Positions 44,245 through 52,844 of a stretch of DNA of 59,157 nucleotides are shown in pieces. The stretch's first letter is position 1. The number at the start of each line of letters is the position of its first letter. The position numbers were made by a program, and so were the translations under genes. The notes beneath the pieces are model-generated. The model was not told the DNA's origin, made no database searches, and saw only the letters and a list, made by a program, of their open reading frames with translations. The DNA lies in assembly GCA_963602355.1 (NCBI GenBank), contig CAVCIU010000003.1, positions 1-59,157 on the forward strand, given 5' to 3'. The DNA comes from UBA791 sp963602355 (GTDB lineage: Bacteria; Cyanobacteriota; Vampirovibrionia; Gastranaerophilales; Gastranaerophilaceae).

Positions 44245-44928
44245 TTATTTCGGTAATATAAAGGATATAACTGTTCCAAAATCAGATTTTGTTTTAACAG
44301 AAATTTTACCTTTATGCGCCAAAACAATTTGTTTTGCTATAAAGAGTCCTAAACCAGTACCCAAACGTTTTTGTGTTCTTGATAAAGTTAAATCTTTGCT
44401 GAAAATATCATAAGGATTATTTAATGTTATCCCACGACCGAAATCAGCAACCGAAAATCTAACATATTTTTGGGTTTCAGATATTTTTAGAATAACTTTC
44501 TTTCTCGTAAAATCAATAGCATTTGCGAGTAAATTTGTAACTACACGTTTTATTTCAATATAATCAAATTTTTGATTAGGATTTTTCAAATTATTTTGAA
44601 CTACTAAATCAATATTTTTCTCTTCAATTAAATACTTAATACCTTCGATTGCATCTTCTACTAAGTCCTCGACAGAATTAATTTTAATATTAAATTTCTG
44701 CTCGTTAATATCCATTTGATATTTAGTCAAAATATTATCAACAATATCCTTGAGGTATTTTGCGGAGCCTAAAATATCATTTATGAGTTCATGAAATTCA
44801 TTAGGTAACTTTTTGGATTGCAAAAGACACGTTGCGGCTAAAATTTGAGCATTTATAGGGGTCTTTAAATCGTGCACCGCAAGAGCCAAATAAGTCTCTA
44901 ATGATGATTTTGGTTGAGTAAATTGCAT
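44245..44928 (-). CDS. Minimal sensor histidine kinase (HisKA plus HATPase, no sensor)
   Basis: 227 residues. The phosphoacceptor H-box is LALAVHDLKTPINAQIL (H19), the N-box RVVTNLLANAIDFT, the G1 box VADFGRGITL, and the G2 box GTGLGLFIAKQIVLAHKG. Almost nothing precedes the H-box: no membrane helix, PAS or GAF domain. The kinase must therefore be cytosolic and take its input from a partner protein. No response regulator is encoded beside it, so the pair is unlinked. A weak ATG-to-gap context suggests its own promoter near 44940-44980. Confidence 0.8.
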   Translation of the reverse strand: MQFTQPKSSLETYLALAVHDLKTPINAQILAATCLLQSKKLPNEFHELINDILGSAKYLKDIVDNILTKYQMDINEQKFNIKINSVEDLVEDAIEGIKYLIEEKNIDLVVQNNLKNPNQKFDYIEIKRVVTNLLANAIDFTRKKVILKISETQKYVRFSVADFGRGITLNNPYDIFSKDLTLSRTQKRLGTGLGLFIAKQIVLAHKGKISVKTKSDFGTVISFILPK

Positions 44929-44984
44929 ACATTATATTGTAGACATTTTTGTATACAAGGGTAATTAACCAACTGGCTAATATT

Positions 44985-45800
44985 TTATTCTTTAACAGCA
45001 CCTTTGATTAAGTCGTTTATAAAATATTTTCTACCCGCTAAAAAGACTACAATTACAGGAATAATACAGATTACAGCACATGCCAGAAGTTCACCCCAAA
45101 GAGTAATTTCTCTAAAACTACCTTTGAATATTGCAAATCCAACTGGCAAAGTTCTCATACCTTCACTACTTGTTACAATCAATGGCCACATAAAGCTATT
45201 CCAATTTAAGACAAATGTAAAAATAGTCAAAGTAACAACAGCCGGTAAAGCTAGAGGCAAACAGATTTTAAAAAATGTTTGAAATAAGTTGCAACCGTCA
45301 AGTAATGCTGATTCTTCCAATTCTTTCGGCAAACCTAAGAAAAATTGTCTCATCATAAATATTCCAAAGCCACCAAACAATGCTGGTAAAATCAGTGATG
45401 AATAAGTATTTACCATATGTAATTCTCTCATCAAAAAGAATAGAGGAATTATATTCACTTGAGGAGGAATCATCATTGTCAAAAGGATTATAAAAAACAA
45501 AACATTTTTACCTTTAAAATCAAATCTTGCAAAAGCATATCCAGCCAAACTTGCAATCAAAACTTGACCTATTGTTGATAAAACCGCAACTATCAAAGAA
45601 TTTAGAAAATAAGTTAAAACAGGTATATCATTAAAAACGTTTCTATAATTATCAAGGCTCAAATTAAGTCCGTAAGTATGAGAGAAAATTTGAGATGTTG
45701 GCACAAAAGAAAGATAGACCATGACAATAAAAGGAAATATCATGGATAATGCCAACAATAATAAAATTAAATTTGAAATTAAAATTGCAAATTTTCTCAT
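44985..45800 (-). CDS. Carbohydrate ABC transporter permease (MalG/UgpE type)
   Basis: 271 residues with six membrane helices and the EAA loop EESALLDGCNLFQTFFKICL then PLALP, where the ATPase docks. The start LLLALSMIFPFIVMVYLSF and the C-terminal RKYFINDLIKGAVKE are typical of CUT1-family MalG-like subunits. It forms half of a sugar-uptake pore. The partner permease, binding protein and ATPase are not adjacent: the minus-strand neighbour upstream is absent and bamA is divergent. The transporter is therefore split over the genome or this is an orphan. Confidence 0.85.
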   Translation of the reverse strand: MRKFAILISNLILLLLALSMIFPFIVMVYLSFVPTSQIFSHTYGLNLSLDNYRNVFNDIPVLTYFLNSLIVAVLSTIGQVLIASLAGYAFARFDFKGKNVLFFIILLTMMIPPQVNIIPLFFLMRELHMVNTYSSLILPALFGGFGIFMMRQFFLGLPKELEESALLDGCNLFQTFFKICLPLALPAVVTLTIFTFVLNWNSFMWPLIVTSSEGMRTLPVGFAIFKGSFREITLWGELLACAVICIIPVIVVFLAGRKYFINDLIKGAVKE

Positions 45801-45943
45801 GTCCCAATTATAACATAGTTTTCAGAAACTAAATTTTCAAATGTTAAATAGTGTAAAAATTGCATTTTAAATAGTTTTTATACCATGTTTGAAGTATAAT
45901 ATTTTCATACATTAGTTTTGAGTATAAAAATTAGGGATAAAGT

Positions 45944-47857
45944 TTGAGCTTAGCTGATTTATATAAAAAGATAGTAATATTATGTGCAATTTTTGCGTTG
46001 GTTATCACAGTTAACCAACCAGCGAATGCTATTGGCTCAAAAACAAACAATAATACTCAAAACACCCCTACTCAAACTGACAATATTACAATACAAAAAG
46101 AAGCTCAATTCATTAGAAACATTGAAATTGAAGGAACTAATGTTATTAAGCCAGAATATGTTAAAACCCTAATTGACATAAAAGCTGGCGATGAATACGA
46201 CACAAGTGCTATTCAAAGAAATCTTAAAAACATTTATGAAACAGGCTTTTTCACAGAACGCATGAGAGCAATCCCTATTGAAAACTCAGACAACACTATC
46301 ACATTAAAAATCGTTCTTGAAGAAAACATTCCTGTTACAGACTTTTTAATTGACGGTAATTCAGTAATTCCGACTGACGAAATTCTGCAATTTTTATTAC
46401 CCCTAAAAGGACAACCTCAAAACTATGCAAAAATTAACGAAGCTATCGAAAACATTCAAAACTATTATGCAGAAAAAGGTTACATTTTAGCTAGAATTAG
46501 CTCTCTAACCGATGATCCAGACGGAACACTGAATATTGAGATTTCTGAAGGCATAATTAACAAAATCATGATTTCAGGTAATCACAAGACGAAAAGTTAC
46601 ATTATTGAAAGAAACATTTTGACTGAACCTGGAATGGTTTACAACGAAGATCTTATCAAGGCAGACTTGGTAAGATTGTATGCTACTCAAGCATTCAAAG
46701 ATGTAAACAGAGAAATTGAACCGTCAGAACAAGATTCTAACAAGTACGACGTTACCATTACTGTAGACGAACAAAGAACAGCTCAAATCTCTGTTGGTGG
46801 TGGTTTAGACAGTGGTACTGGTATCTTTGGATCTTTAGGTATCAGCGATAACAACTTTAGAGGTATGAACCAAAGAGTTGGACTTAACTTCATGCTTGGC
46901 TCTGGTGTAATCTTAAACGACTCTTCAATTGAGGATCACTTAAACATTCAAGCAGAACTTAGTTTCTTTGAACCTTACTTCATCAATGCTGATACATCAT
47001 TAATGAGCAAAATCTACTACCGTGATTTTGGTAGTTATCAAGTACCACTTGCAATTGAAAGAAGATTTGGTATTCAAGGTACAGCTGCTCACATCTGGAA
47101 AACAAACAGATATTTATCTACAAACTTTACTGTTGGCTTAGAAAATGTTGATGTTTCAGAAGGTGATGCAGGTAAAATTAAATCCTTATACGATATCTAC
47201 AACATACCTATCTCAAGAAGAGCTGAGCAATTGGAAGGTGGTTTATTCTTAACTCTTGCACCTGGTATAACTTACGATACAAGAGATACAACTATAAATC
47301 CAAGACATGGTACTTTAGCTAACTTCAAATTCGAAGAAAATTTAGCATTGAACAACACGAGCTACACACACGGAAAGTTAACAGGTATGTATAAACAATA
47401 CATGCCGGTTGCAAGCAAGTCTTCATTCTCTCTTACAGCTAGAGCAGGAGGAAATATTCACGGTAACATGCCAGAAGTTATGGCATATCGTTTAGGTGGT
47501 CCTTACACTATTAGAGGTTTCAAAATGAGTGGTGTAGGTACTGGTGATGCCTTCGTTATGGGTAGTGCAGAATTGAATACTCCATTCTTCTTCTTAGATA
47601 GAATTAAGAAGGTTCCATTCTTTGATAACGTAAAACTATCAATATTTGTTGATGCCGGTAAAATCTTCCACCCAACAATTTCAGATATTATTTATGATAG
47701 ACCAATGCAAGCTATTACAGCTGGTGTAGGTATCAAGGTTTATATTCCTGGAGTTGGACCATTATCAGTTGATTATGGTATCCCACTTACAAACCCAGGA
47801 GCTTACGGAAACTCAAACGGTTACTTCACATTCGGTGTTGGCGACTTAACATATTAA
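45944..47857 (+). CDS. bamA: Omp85 outer-membrane assembly protein (BamA-like)
   Basis: 637 residues from a TTG start, with AGGGATA about 6 nt before it. A signal peptide (KIVILCAIFALVITVNQPANA) is followed by three POTRA domains (about 55-290: FIRNIEIEGTNVIKPEYVKT; DFLIDGNSVIPTDEILQFLL; INKIMISGNHKTKSYIIERN), then a 16-strand barrel with GGLDSGTGIFGSLGISDNNF and the L6 motif GGPYTIRGF. It inserts beta-barrel proteins into the outer membrane. Three POTRAs and the short length fit the cyanobacterial rather than the proteobacterial form (five POTRAs). A TATAAT at 45895-45900 is a candidate -10 element. ompH follows 33 nt later. Confidence 0.9.
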   Translation: MSLADLYKKIVILCAIFALVITVNQPANAIGSKTNNNTQNTPTQTDNITIQKEAQFIRNIEIEGTNVIKPEYVKTLIDIKAGDEYDTSAIQRNLKNIYETGFFTERMRAIPIENSDNTITLKIVLEENIPVTDFLIDGNSVIPTDEILQFLLPLKGQPQNYAKINEAIENIQNYYAEKGYILARISSLTDDPDGTLNIEISEGIINKIMISGNHKTKSYIIERNILTEPGMVYNEDLIKADLVRLYATQAFKDVNREIEPSEQDSNKYDVTITVDEQRTAQISVGGGLDSGTGIFGSLGISDNNFRGMNQRVGLNFMLGSGVILNDSSIEDHLNIQAELSFFEPYFINADTSLMSKIYYRDFGSYQVPLAIERRFGIQGTAAHIWKTNRYLSTNFTVGLENVDVSEGDAGKIKSLYDIYNIPISRRAEQLEGGLFLTLAPGITYDTRDTTINPRHGTLANFKFEENLALNNTSYTHGKLTGMYKQYMPVASKSSFSLTARAGGNIHGNMPEVMAYRLGGPYTIRGFKMSGVGTGDAFVMGSAELNTPFFFLDRIKKVPFFDNVKLSIFVDAGKIFHPTISDIIYDRPMQAITAGVGIKVYIPGVGPLSVDYGIPLTNPGAYGNSNGYFTFGVGDLTY

Positions 47858-47890
47858 TAAAATAATTATTTTTAAAGAAAGGATAATACA

Positions 47891-48349
47891 ATGAAAAACT
47901 TAAAAAACATTCTTATCGCATTAGGCTTAACTTCAACTCTAATGACTGGTTCAATGGCTTCTGCAGAAGGTATTGGATATCTTGATACAGAAAAAATATA
48001 TAACGGTTACGATGCAGTAAAAACAACAATGCAAGAAATTAGCCAAAAAGAATTGGCATTACAAGAATACTTATTACAACAAGAAAAAAAATCTAAAACT
48101 TTAACAACTCCAATCCAAAAGAAAAACTTTGAAGAACAAGTTGCTAAAGAATTCAAAGCTAAAAAAGAAGCATATTTAAAATTCAAAGCTGAAAAAGAAA
48201 AAGCTGTTTATGACAAAATTCAAGCTGCATCAAGAGCTGTACTTGTAGAACAAAAACTTGATGCAATCGTTGATGCTAGAGTAATTTTTGTTGGTGGAAT
48301 TGATGTTAGCGATTTAGTTATTGCAAAACTTAAAAAAGGTGTAAAATAG
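47891..48349 (+). CDS. OmpH/Skp-like periplasmic chaperone
   Basis: 152 residues: signal peptide (MKNLKNILIALGLTSTLMTG then SMASA), the Skp-typical start IGYLDTEKIYNGYDAVKTTM, and a coiled-coil tentacle (about 50-120) rich in K/E/Q. Skp trimers hold unfolded outer-membrane proteins on their way to BamA, whose gene precedes this one, the usual bacterial order. The ending VIFVGGIDVSDLVIAKLKKG matches the OmpH C-terminal strand. An AAAGGA ribosome site is present. Confidence 0.85.
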   Translation: MKNLKNILIALGLTSTLMTGSMASAEGIGYLDTEKIYNGYDAVKTTMQEISQKELALQEYLLQQEKKSKTLTTPIQKKNFEEQVAKEFKAKKEAYLKFKAEKEKAVYDKIQAASRAVLVEQKLDAIVDARVIFVGGIDVSDLVIAKLKKGVK

Positions 48350-48401
48350 TTAAATATAATCTATACTGAAAAATACCATTCATCTTTAAAAGGAGAAAAC
48401 A

Positions 48402-49877
48402 ATGTTCAAAAAAACTAAACTTCAATACATAATAAAAACAGTACCAGCTGATACAACAGAACCATTAGAAAACTTATTGAACGAAATGGCAGCAGACGGT
48501 TGGGATTTGTACTCAATGCACGAAGTTGAATCAGACGAAGGTTTTAATTTCAATTGTATTTTCGTTAAAGATTCTAGCGTATCTGCAAGCAGTGCTTATG
48601 ATGAAGTGATGAACATTTCAGCTTTCAAAAGCCAAATGGAAAAAATGCTTTCTCAAAAGCTAACTCCTTATGAAATTACAAAAGATATTCAATCAAAAAT
48701 TAAAGAACAAAAGAAAAAAGTTCAAAAATACAAAAACCAATTAGAAATCGCATCAGTTGGTTCAAGCGAAAGAAAAAATCTTAACGACAAAATGTCTGCA
48801 GGATATAAAGAGCTTGAAAACCTTCAACACAGTTTGGTAAGAGCTATTTCACCAGACGAAATGTTTGATTACATAACAACAGAAAAATTTGCTATTCACT
48901 TAAACGAAGAAATTGTTGAGTTTGTTAGCCCAGAAGCTGAAAACAACAATGATTTGTTGAGCGAAACAGTAAAAGTAAGACAACAACTAACTGATGAACT
49001 TGGTTACGTAATTCCAAAAATCATGTTCAAAGATGACGAACTACTTGCACCTTATGAATTTTCTATTAACATCAGAGGTCTAAGTGTATTCAATTCATTT
49101 GTATATCCAAATTACTTAATGTATTTCCAAGATGATATCAGCATCAAAAAGAAAAAGAATATGTTCACAGGTATTGATTCAATCACTGGTAAAAAGATTA
49201 TTTGGATTCCAGCTGAACAAACAAAAGATTTTTGGCAAAAAGGTATAACACCTTCTGAATACATTGGTAGAGCATTAGAATATGTTTCTATCAAATATGT
49301 TGATGAACTTTTAGACTATGACACAGTTAACAAATACGTAGAACTTGTTAATGACAAAAATCCATTCTTAGTTGAAAACATTATTGGAGACTTTATCTCT
49401 ATATCAGAGCTTAGATATTTACTTGTAAGCTTGATTAGAGAAAGAGTTTCTATAAAGGATATTGTTTATTTATTTGAAAAAATCAACGATTTTTCAGATG
49501 AGCCGACAAAAGAAGATTTGCTAGATAAAATCAGATTGTCATTAGCAAGACTTATTTGTAATAGATATTTAGCAGAAGACGATGTAATAAGAGGTATCGA
49601 GTTCGGCGACAAGACAATGTTAAATATGTTCAGAGCCCAACAAGAAGATAACGACGATAACATCGTAAGATTAGAAGCTTCTAAAATTGAAACAATTGTA
49701 AATAAAATAGAAAAAGTTGCTGAAAAAGAGAAACTAGACGAAATCGTTTTAGTTGTTCCAATGGAAGTTAGACATATGATATTTATGATTTTCTCACAAT
49801 ACATGAATAACATATCAGTACTTGCTAGAGAAGAAGTAACAAATTATTACAATTTTGAATCAATTGCAGAGGTATAG
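48402..49877 (+). CDS. Soluble FlhA-C-like (FHIPEP cytoplasmic domain) protein with DUF4177-like N-terminus
   Basis: 491 residues with no membrane helix. Residues 5-57 resemble DUF4177 (LENLLNEMAADGWDLYSMHE). Residues 75-145 are a Lys-rich coiled coil. Residues 163-390 read as the cytoplasmic domain of FlhA/SctV: FAIHLNEEIVEFV and VRQQLTDELGYVIPKIMF match the FlhA linker and first subdomain; SEYIGRALEYVSIKYVDELL, NIIGDFISISELRYLLVSLI and RERVSIKDIVYLFE match the conserved core where export chaperones dock; RLSLARLICNRYL matches the end. The last 100 residues continue the FlhA-like fold. FlhA normally has eight membrane helices ahead of this domain; here they are absent. An AAAGGAG ribosome site precedes the ATG. 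It may compete with or extend the flagellar export platform, or serve another export system. Confidence 0.78.
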   Translation: MFKKTKLQYIIKTVPADTTEPLENLLNEMAADGWDLYSMHEVESDEGFNFNCIFVKDSSVSASSAYDEVMNISAFKSQMEKMLSQKLTPYEITKDIQSKIKEQKKKVQKYKNQLEIASVGSSERKNLNDKMSAGYKELENLQHSLVRAISPDEMFDYITTEKFAIHLNEEIVEFVSPEAENNNDLLSETVKVRQQLTDELGYVIPKIMFKDDELLAPYEFSINIRGLSVFNSFVYPNYLMYFQDDISIKKKKNMFTGIDSITGKKIIWIPAEQTKDFWQKGITPSEYIGRALEYVSIKYVDELLDYDTVNKYVELVNDKNPFLVENIIGDFISISELRYLLVSLIRERVSIKDIVYLFEKINDFSDEPTKEDLLDKIRLSLARLICNRYLAEDDVIRGIEFGDKTMLNMFRAQQEDNDDNIVRLEASKIETIVNKIEKVAEKEKLDEIVLVVPMEVRHMIFMIFSQYMNNISVLAREEVTNYYNFESIAEV

Positions 49878-49912
49878 TAGCAATTTTTTTTTTCACGATT
49901 GTTTAACCAAAT

Positions 49913-52216
49913 ATGAAAATACATGCTATATCAAATCCAATAGTTCCAAAACGTAATGATAACGTAAATTTTGGACGTAAATTAAAAGAAGAAGAAAAAC
50001 CAGAATATTCTAAGGCAATACACGATGCTCTGGATTATTTGGGTGTGAAAAATTTATCAATGATTGTACACGGCTCTAGTTTTCCGTCAGATAACCGTGA
50101 TACAGCAATCGGTTCGCCATACTCTAAAGGCGCCGATAAATTTGTAGATTTTATTAAAATGAATGGTTTTAATTCTGTTCAATTAGGTCCTGGTGGTTCA
50201 ATTGGGAAAAAAGATAACTCTCCATATATTTCAAAAGTATTTGCTAAAAACGAGTTGTTTATTGATTTAGAACCTTTAAAAACAAAAAAATATGCAAATA
50301 TTTTAAGCGAAAAAACTTATAATAGCATAACTACAAAAAACAAAGAAACAAAAGACAAAAACTATAATTACACAGATTTCAATAAAGCATTTAACAACTA
50401 TGATGTAGCATTAAAAGAAGCTTATGGAAACTTTAAAACAAAAGTTGAAGCAAAAGACAAAGATGCTTTGAAATTAAATAAAGAATACCAAGCATTCAAA
50501 GAAGAAAACAAAAATTGGGTTGAAAATGACGGCTTATTCAAAGTTCTGAAAAAGATGCACAATGACAAAAATTTTGAAACTTGGAACGCAGTAGATAAGA
50601 ATTTACCTCAAGGGTTAAAAGATGGCGACAAGGAGTCGCAAAGACGTTACAAAGAAATCATGGCAAAACATGGTGAAGACGTTGAACTTAATACATTTAC
50701 TCAATTCTTAGCTGATAAACAGCTAAAAGATAACACAAAACATAGAAAAGAAATTGGATTTAATTATATAGGTGATTTACTGGTAGGATTTAACGAAAGT
50801 GATGTGTGGGCTAACCAAAACGCATTTTTAAGCGGTTGGAAATTAGGTTGTCCATTCGGTGGTGTTGATAATTCACCACAAACTTGGGGCATTCCAGTAC
50901 TTGACCCTAAAAAATTATTGAACAAAGACGGTTCTTTAGGTGAAAGCGGTAAATTATTAAAAGAAAAAATCGCATATTCACTAAAAAATTATGACAACGT
51001 TAGAATTGACCACGCATTAGGCTTGGTTGACCCTTATATTTATAAGGAAAACACTGTTCATAAATCACCAAACGGCGCAGTTCAACGTGATAAATTATGG
51101 GCAAACAATGTTTCCTATATGCACGACATTGACCCAGACGGAAACTTTAAACAAGTTTTAAGCAAGATTGTATTACCAACATTTAAAGAATTTGGTGTTG
51201 ATAAAAACGAAGCTGTATGGGAAGACTTAGGCTCAACAACACCAGCTTTTGATTGGGTATATCATAATCAAGAAAACCTTCCAGGTATAACACAAACTCT
51301 TTGGAGCAGAGCAGAAAATGCTCCTAGAAAAGAAAACTGGAGTTTGGTTGTATCTCATGACTTTGAACCAGCAAGTGAAATGGTTCAAAAGGATTGGGTA
51401 AGAAACTCTGATGCTTGGAATGTTGATTACTTATCAGGTTACTTAAACCCTGATCCTGCAACATCTCAACGCAGAAATGATTATAAAAATGAAATTATTA
51501 ATAGCAAACAAAGTCGTGTAGATTCTAAATTTACAGAATTATTTAGAGGCACAAAGAACTTACAAATTATGTTCTCTGACTTTTTAGGCATTAATAAAAC
51601 ATACAACGTAGGTGGTCAAGATAATAAAGACAACTGGAAATTACGTGTAGATAACGATTTTGAAGACGATTATTATAGAAGTCTACAAGACGAAAATAGT
51701 TACGCATTAAACATGCCAGAAATCTTAGCACAAGCTGTTAGAGCAAAATCTGGTATGGAGGTTGCAAAAATTAGTGGTGATGCTTATAAGGCAAATGCTA
51801 AAAGAACAGAACTTGATAACAAGTTAAATCCTCTTTTAGAAAAACTTGATAGCTTCAAAGATATTTTGAAAGAAAAAGAAGTTGAAGAAGTAAAAGTTAA
51901 ATCAACTAAAAAAACAAAGAAAATGGCAGAAGCAAAACCACAAGTTGAAACTGCAACTAAAGCAAATTCAACTGTATCAAACCCAATAGAAAACAAAAAA
52001 ACAGAACAAAAACAAACAGAAGATAAAACATCATTAAACAAAGCAGGCGCAACAGTAGGTGTTGTTGTCGGAATGGCAGCTTTGTACAAAATAGGAAAAA
52101 CTATTGTTAATAAGTTCAGACATAAAAAAGAAGAACAACAACCTCAACCTCAAATGGTTGAAGGACAAGAGTTTGTTCCAGAACACATTAAATTAAAAGT
52201 AAAAGTTGAAGCATAA
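49913..52216 (+). CDS. GH77 4-alpha-glucanotransferase-like protein with C-terminal membrane segment
   Basis: 767 residues. The catalytic region (about 45-640) has MalQ motifs: GADKFVDFIKMNGFNSVQLG near the start, VRIDHALGLVDPYIY (nucleophile Asp near 365), VWEDLG (acid/base Glu near 437) and SHDF (third Asp near 482). MalQ-type enzymes move alpha-1,4-glucan units between malto-oligosaccharides or glycogen. Unusual parts are the N-terminus NDNVNFGRKL, a peptide style I associate with Gastranaerophilales proteins, and the tail: a K/E/T-rich linker (640-710), a hydrophobic helix (GATVGVVVGMAALYKIG), and a basic Gln/Pro-rich end. The enzyme may be tethered to a membrane. No other glycogen gene is adjacent. 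Confidence 0.75.
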   Translation: MKIHAISNPIVPKRNDNVNFGRKLKEEEKPEYSKAIHDALDYLGVKNLSMIVHGSSFPSDNRDTAIGSPYSKGADKFVDFIKMNGFNSVQLGPGGSIGKKDNSPYISKVFAKNELFIDLEPLKTKKYANILSEKTYNSITTKNKETKDKNYNYTDFNKAFNNYDVALKEAYGNFKTKVEAKDKDALKLNKEYQAFKEENKNWVENDGLFKVLKKMHNDKNFETWNAVDKNLPQGLKDGDKESQRRYKEIMAKHGEDVELNTFTQFLADKQLKDNTKHRKEIGFNYIGDLLVGFNESDVWANQNAFLSGWKLGCPFGGVDNSPQTWGIPVLDPKKLLNKDGSLGESGKLLKEKIAYSLKNYDNVRIDHALGLVDPYIYKENTVHKSPNGAVQRDKLWANNVSYMHDIDPDGNFKQVLSKIVLPTFKEFGVDKNEAVWEDLGSTTPAFDWVYHNQENLPGITQTLWSRAENAPRKENWSLVVSHDFEPASEMVQKDWVRNSDAWNVDYLSGYLNPDPATSQRRNDYKNEIINSKQSRVDSKFTELFRGTKNLQIMFSDFLGINKTYNVGGQDNKDNWKLRVDNDFEDDYYRSLQDENSYALNMPEILAQAVRAKSGMEVAKISGDAYKANAKRTELDNKLNPLLEKLDSFKDILKEKEVEEVKVKSTKKTKKMAEAKPQVETATKANSTVSNPIENKKTEQKQTEDKTSLNKAGATVGVVVGMAALYKIGKTIVNKFRHKKEEQQPQPQMVEGQEFVPEHIKLKVKVEA

Positions 52217-52237
52217 ACATTAAATAAACGAAGATAG

Positions 52238-52266
52238 AAAGACCGATAAGAAAAATATCGGTCTTT
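52238..52266 (+). terminator. Terminator after the GH77 gene
   Basis: An 11-bp stem (52238-52248 with 52256-52266) with a 7-nt A-rich loop and a long T-run, 22 nt past the stop codon. Confidence 0.9.
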
Positions 52267-52296
52267 TTTTATGGATATAAAATTATTCATAATAGG

Positions 52297-52326
52297 CGAA
52301 AAGTCCAAGTAAACTTGGACTTTTCG
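52297..52326. terminator. Second hairpin between the GH77 gene and the 126-residue gene
   Basis: A 13-bp perfect stem (52297-52309 with 52314-52326) and TAAA loop, with TTTT on the plus strand. It sits 25 nt past the stop of the convergent minus-strand gene, so it may terminate both. Confidence 0.75.
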
Positions 52327-52350
52327 TTTTATCTCATCTCTCTTAAAACT

Positions 52351-52731
52351 TTAATTTTCTCTTTTATCTCTTTTAATATTTGAAACTCTATAAACCAATT
52401 CTGCTTCTTTAGAAGGTTCGATATTTTCTTCTTCAATATCGTAGATTTTGTTCAAATCTCGAGCCCTCATTTTAGAATTGAGAACATTTGCCACATTGAG
52501 CATTGCTAAGGAACTCAGAGTAGCATTAAGTTGAGCACTTCTATCAACGTAAGGTGAATTATTCATTTGAGAATTTTTTTGTTCATCTTTATTTTTACGT
52601 TGTTGGTAGTACTCGTTACCTTGACCTTGTTTATCATCTTGTAAAGATGCAGCCGTACCAGAAATATCACCGCTCTTGAAATTAAAAGCGCCGCCTATTC
52701 CATAAAATCCTGCTGCTCTATTATCTACCAT
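52351..52731 (-). CDS. Small hydrophilic protein, unknown
   Basis: 126 residues. The N-terminus is Gly-rich (MVDNRAAGFYGIGGAFNFKS), followed by a Q/N/K/D-rich stretch (about 35-60), a short hydrophobic patch (ATLSSLAMLNVANVLNSKMR) and an acidic-then-basic end. No signal peptide. Not recognised. It has its own upstream region (52732-52836) with a GCATAC-CCTAT-GTATGC palindrome. Confidence 0.5.
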   Translation of the reverse strand: MVDNRAAGFYGIGGAFNFKSGDISGTAASLQDDKQGQGNEYYQQRKNKDEQKNSQMNNSPYVDRSAQLNATLSSLAMLNVANVLNSKMRARDLNKIYDIEEENIEPSKEAELVYRVSNIKRDKREN

Positions 52732-52758
52732 TTTTGACCTACTTAGTCTTTACCTACC

Positions 52759-52775
52759 GCATACCCTATGTATGC
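52759..52775. promoter_or_regulatory. Palindrome upstream of the 126-residue gene
   Basis: GCATAC (52759-52764) and GTATGC (52770-52775) are perfect 6-bp arms around CCTAT, 28 nt before the ATG on the minus strand. Position fits an operator; identity unknown. Confidence 0.35.
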
Positions 52776-52808
52776 ATGTATATAACACCCCTAAAAAAAT
52801 TTTTTGCT

Positions 52809-52844
52809 ACCATGTTTTTTCATGGTTTACAATTGTTTACAATT
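52809..52844 (-). terminator. Hairpin and tandem repeat at the tsaC 3' end
   Basis: ACCATG and CATGGT pair around six T residues (52809-52826) just past the tsaC stop. Two perfect tandem copies of GTTTACAATT (52825-52834 and 52835-52844) overlap the last codons and the stop. The stem is only 6 bp, so termination would be weak. Confidence 0.4.

Noticed and set aside
44985..45800. Complete sugar ABC operon
   Set aside because: Only one permease gene is present; the adjacent genes encode a histidine kinase and a divergent bamA.
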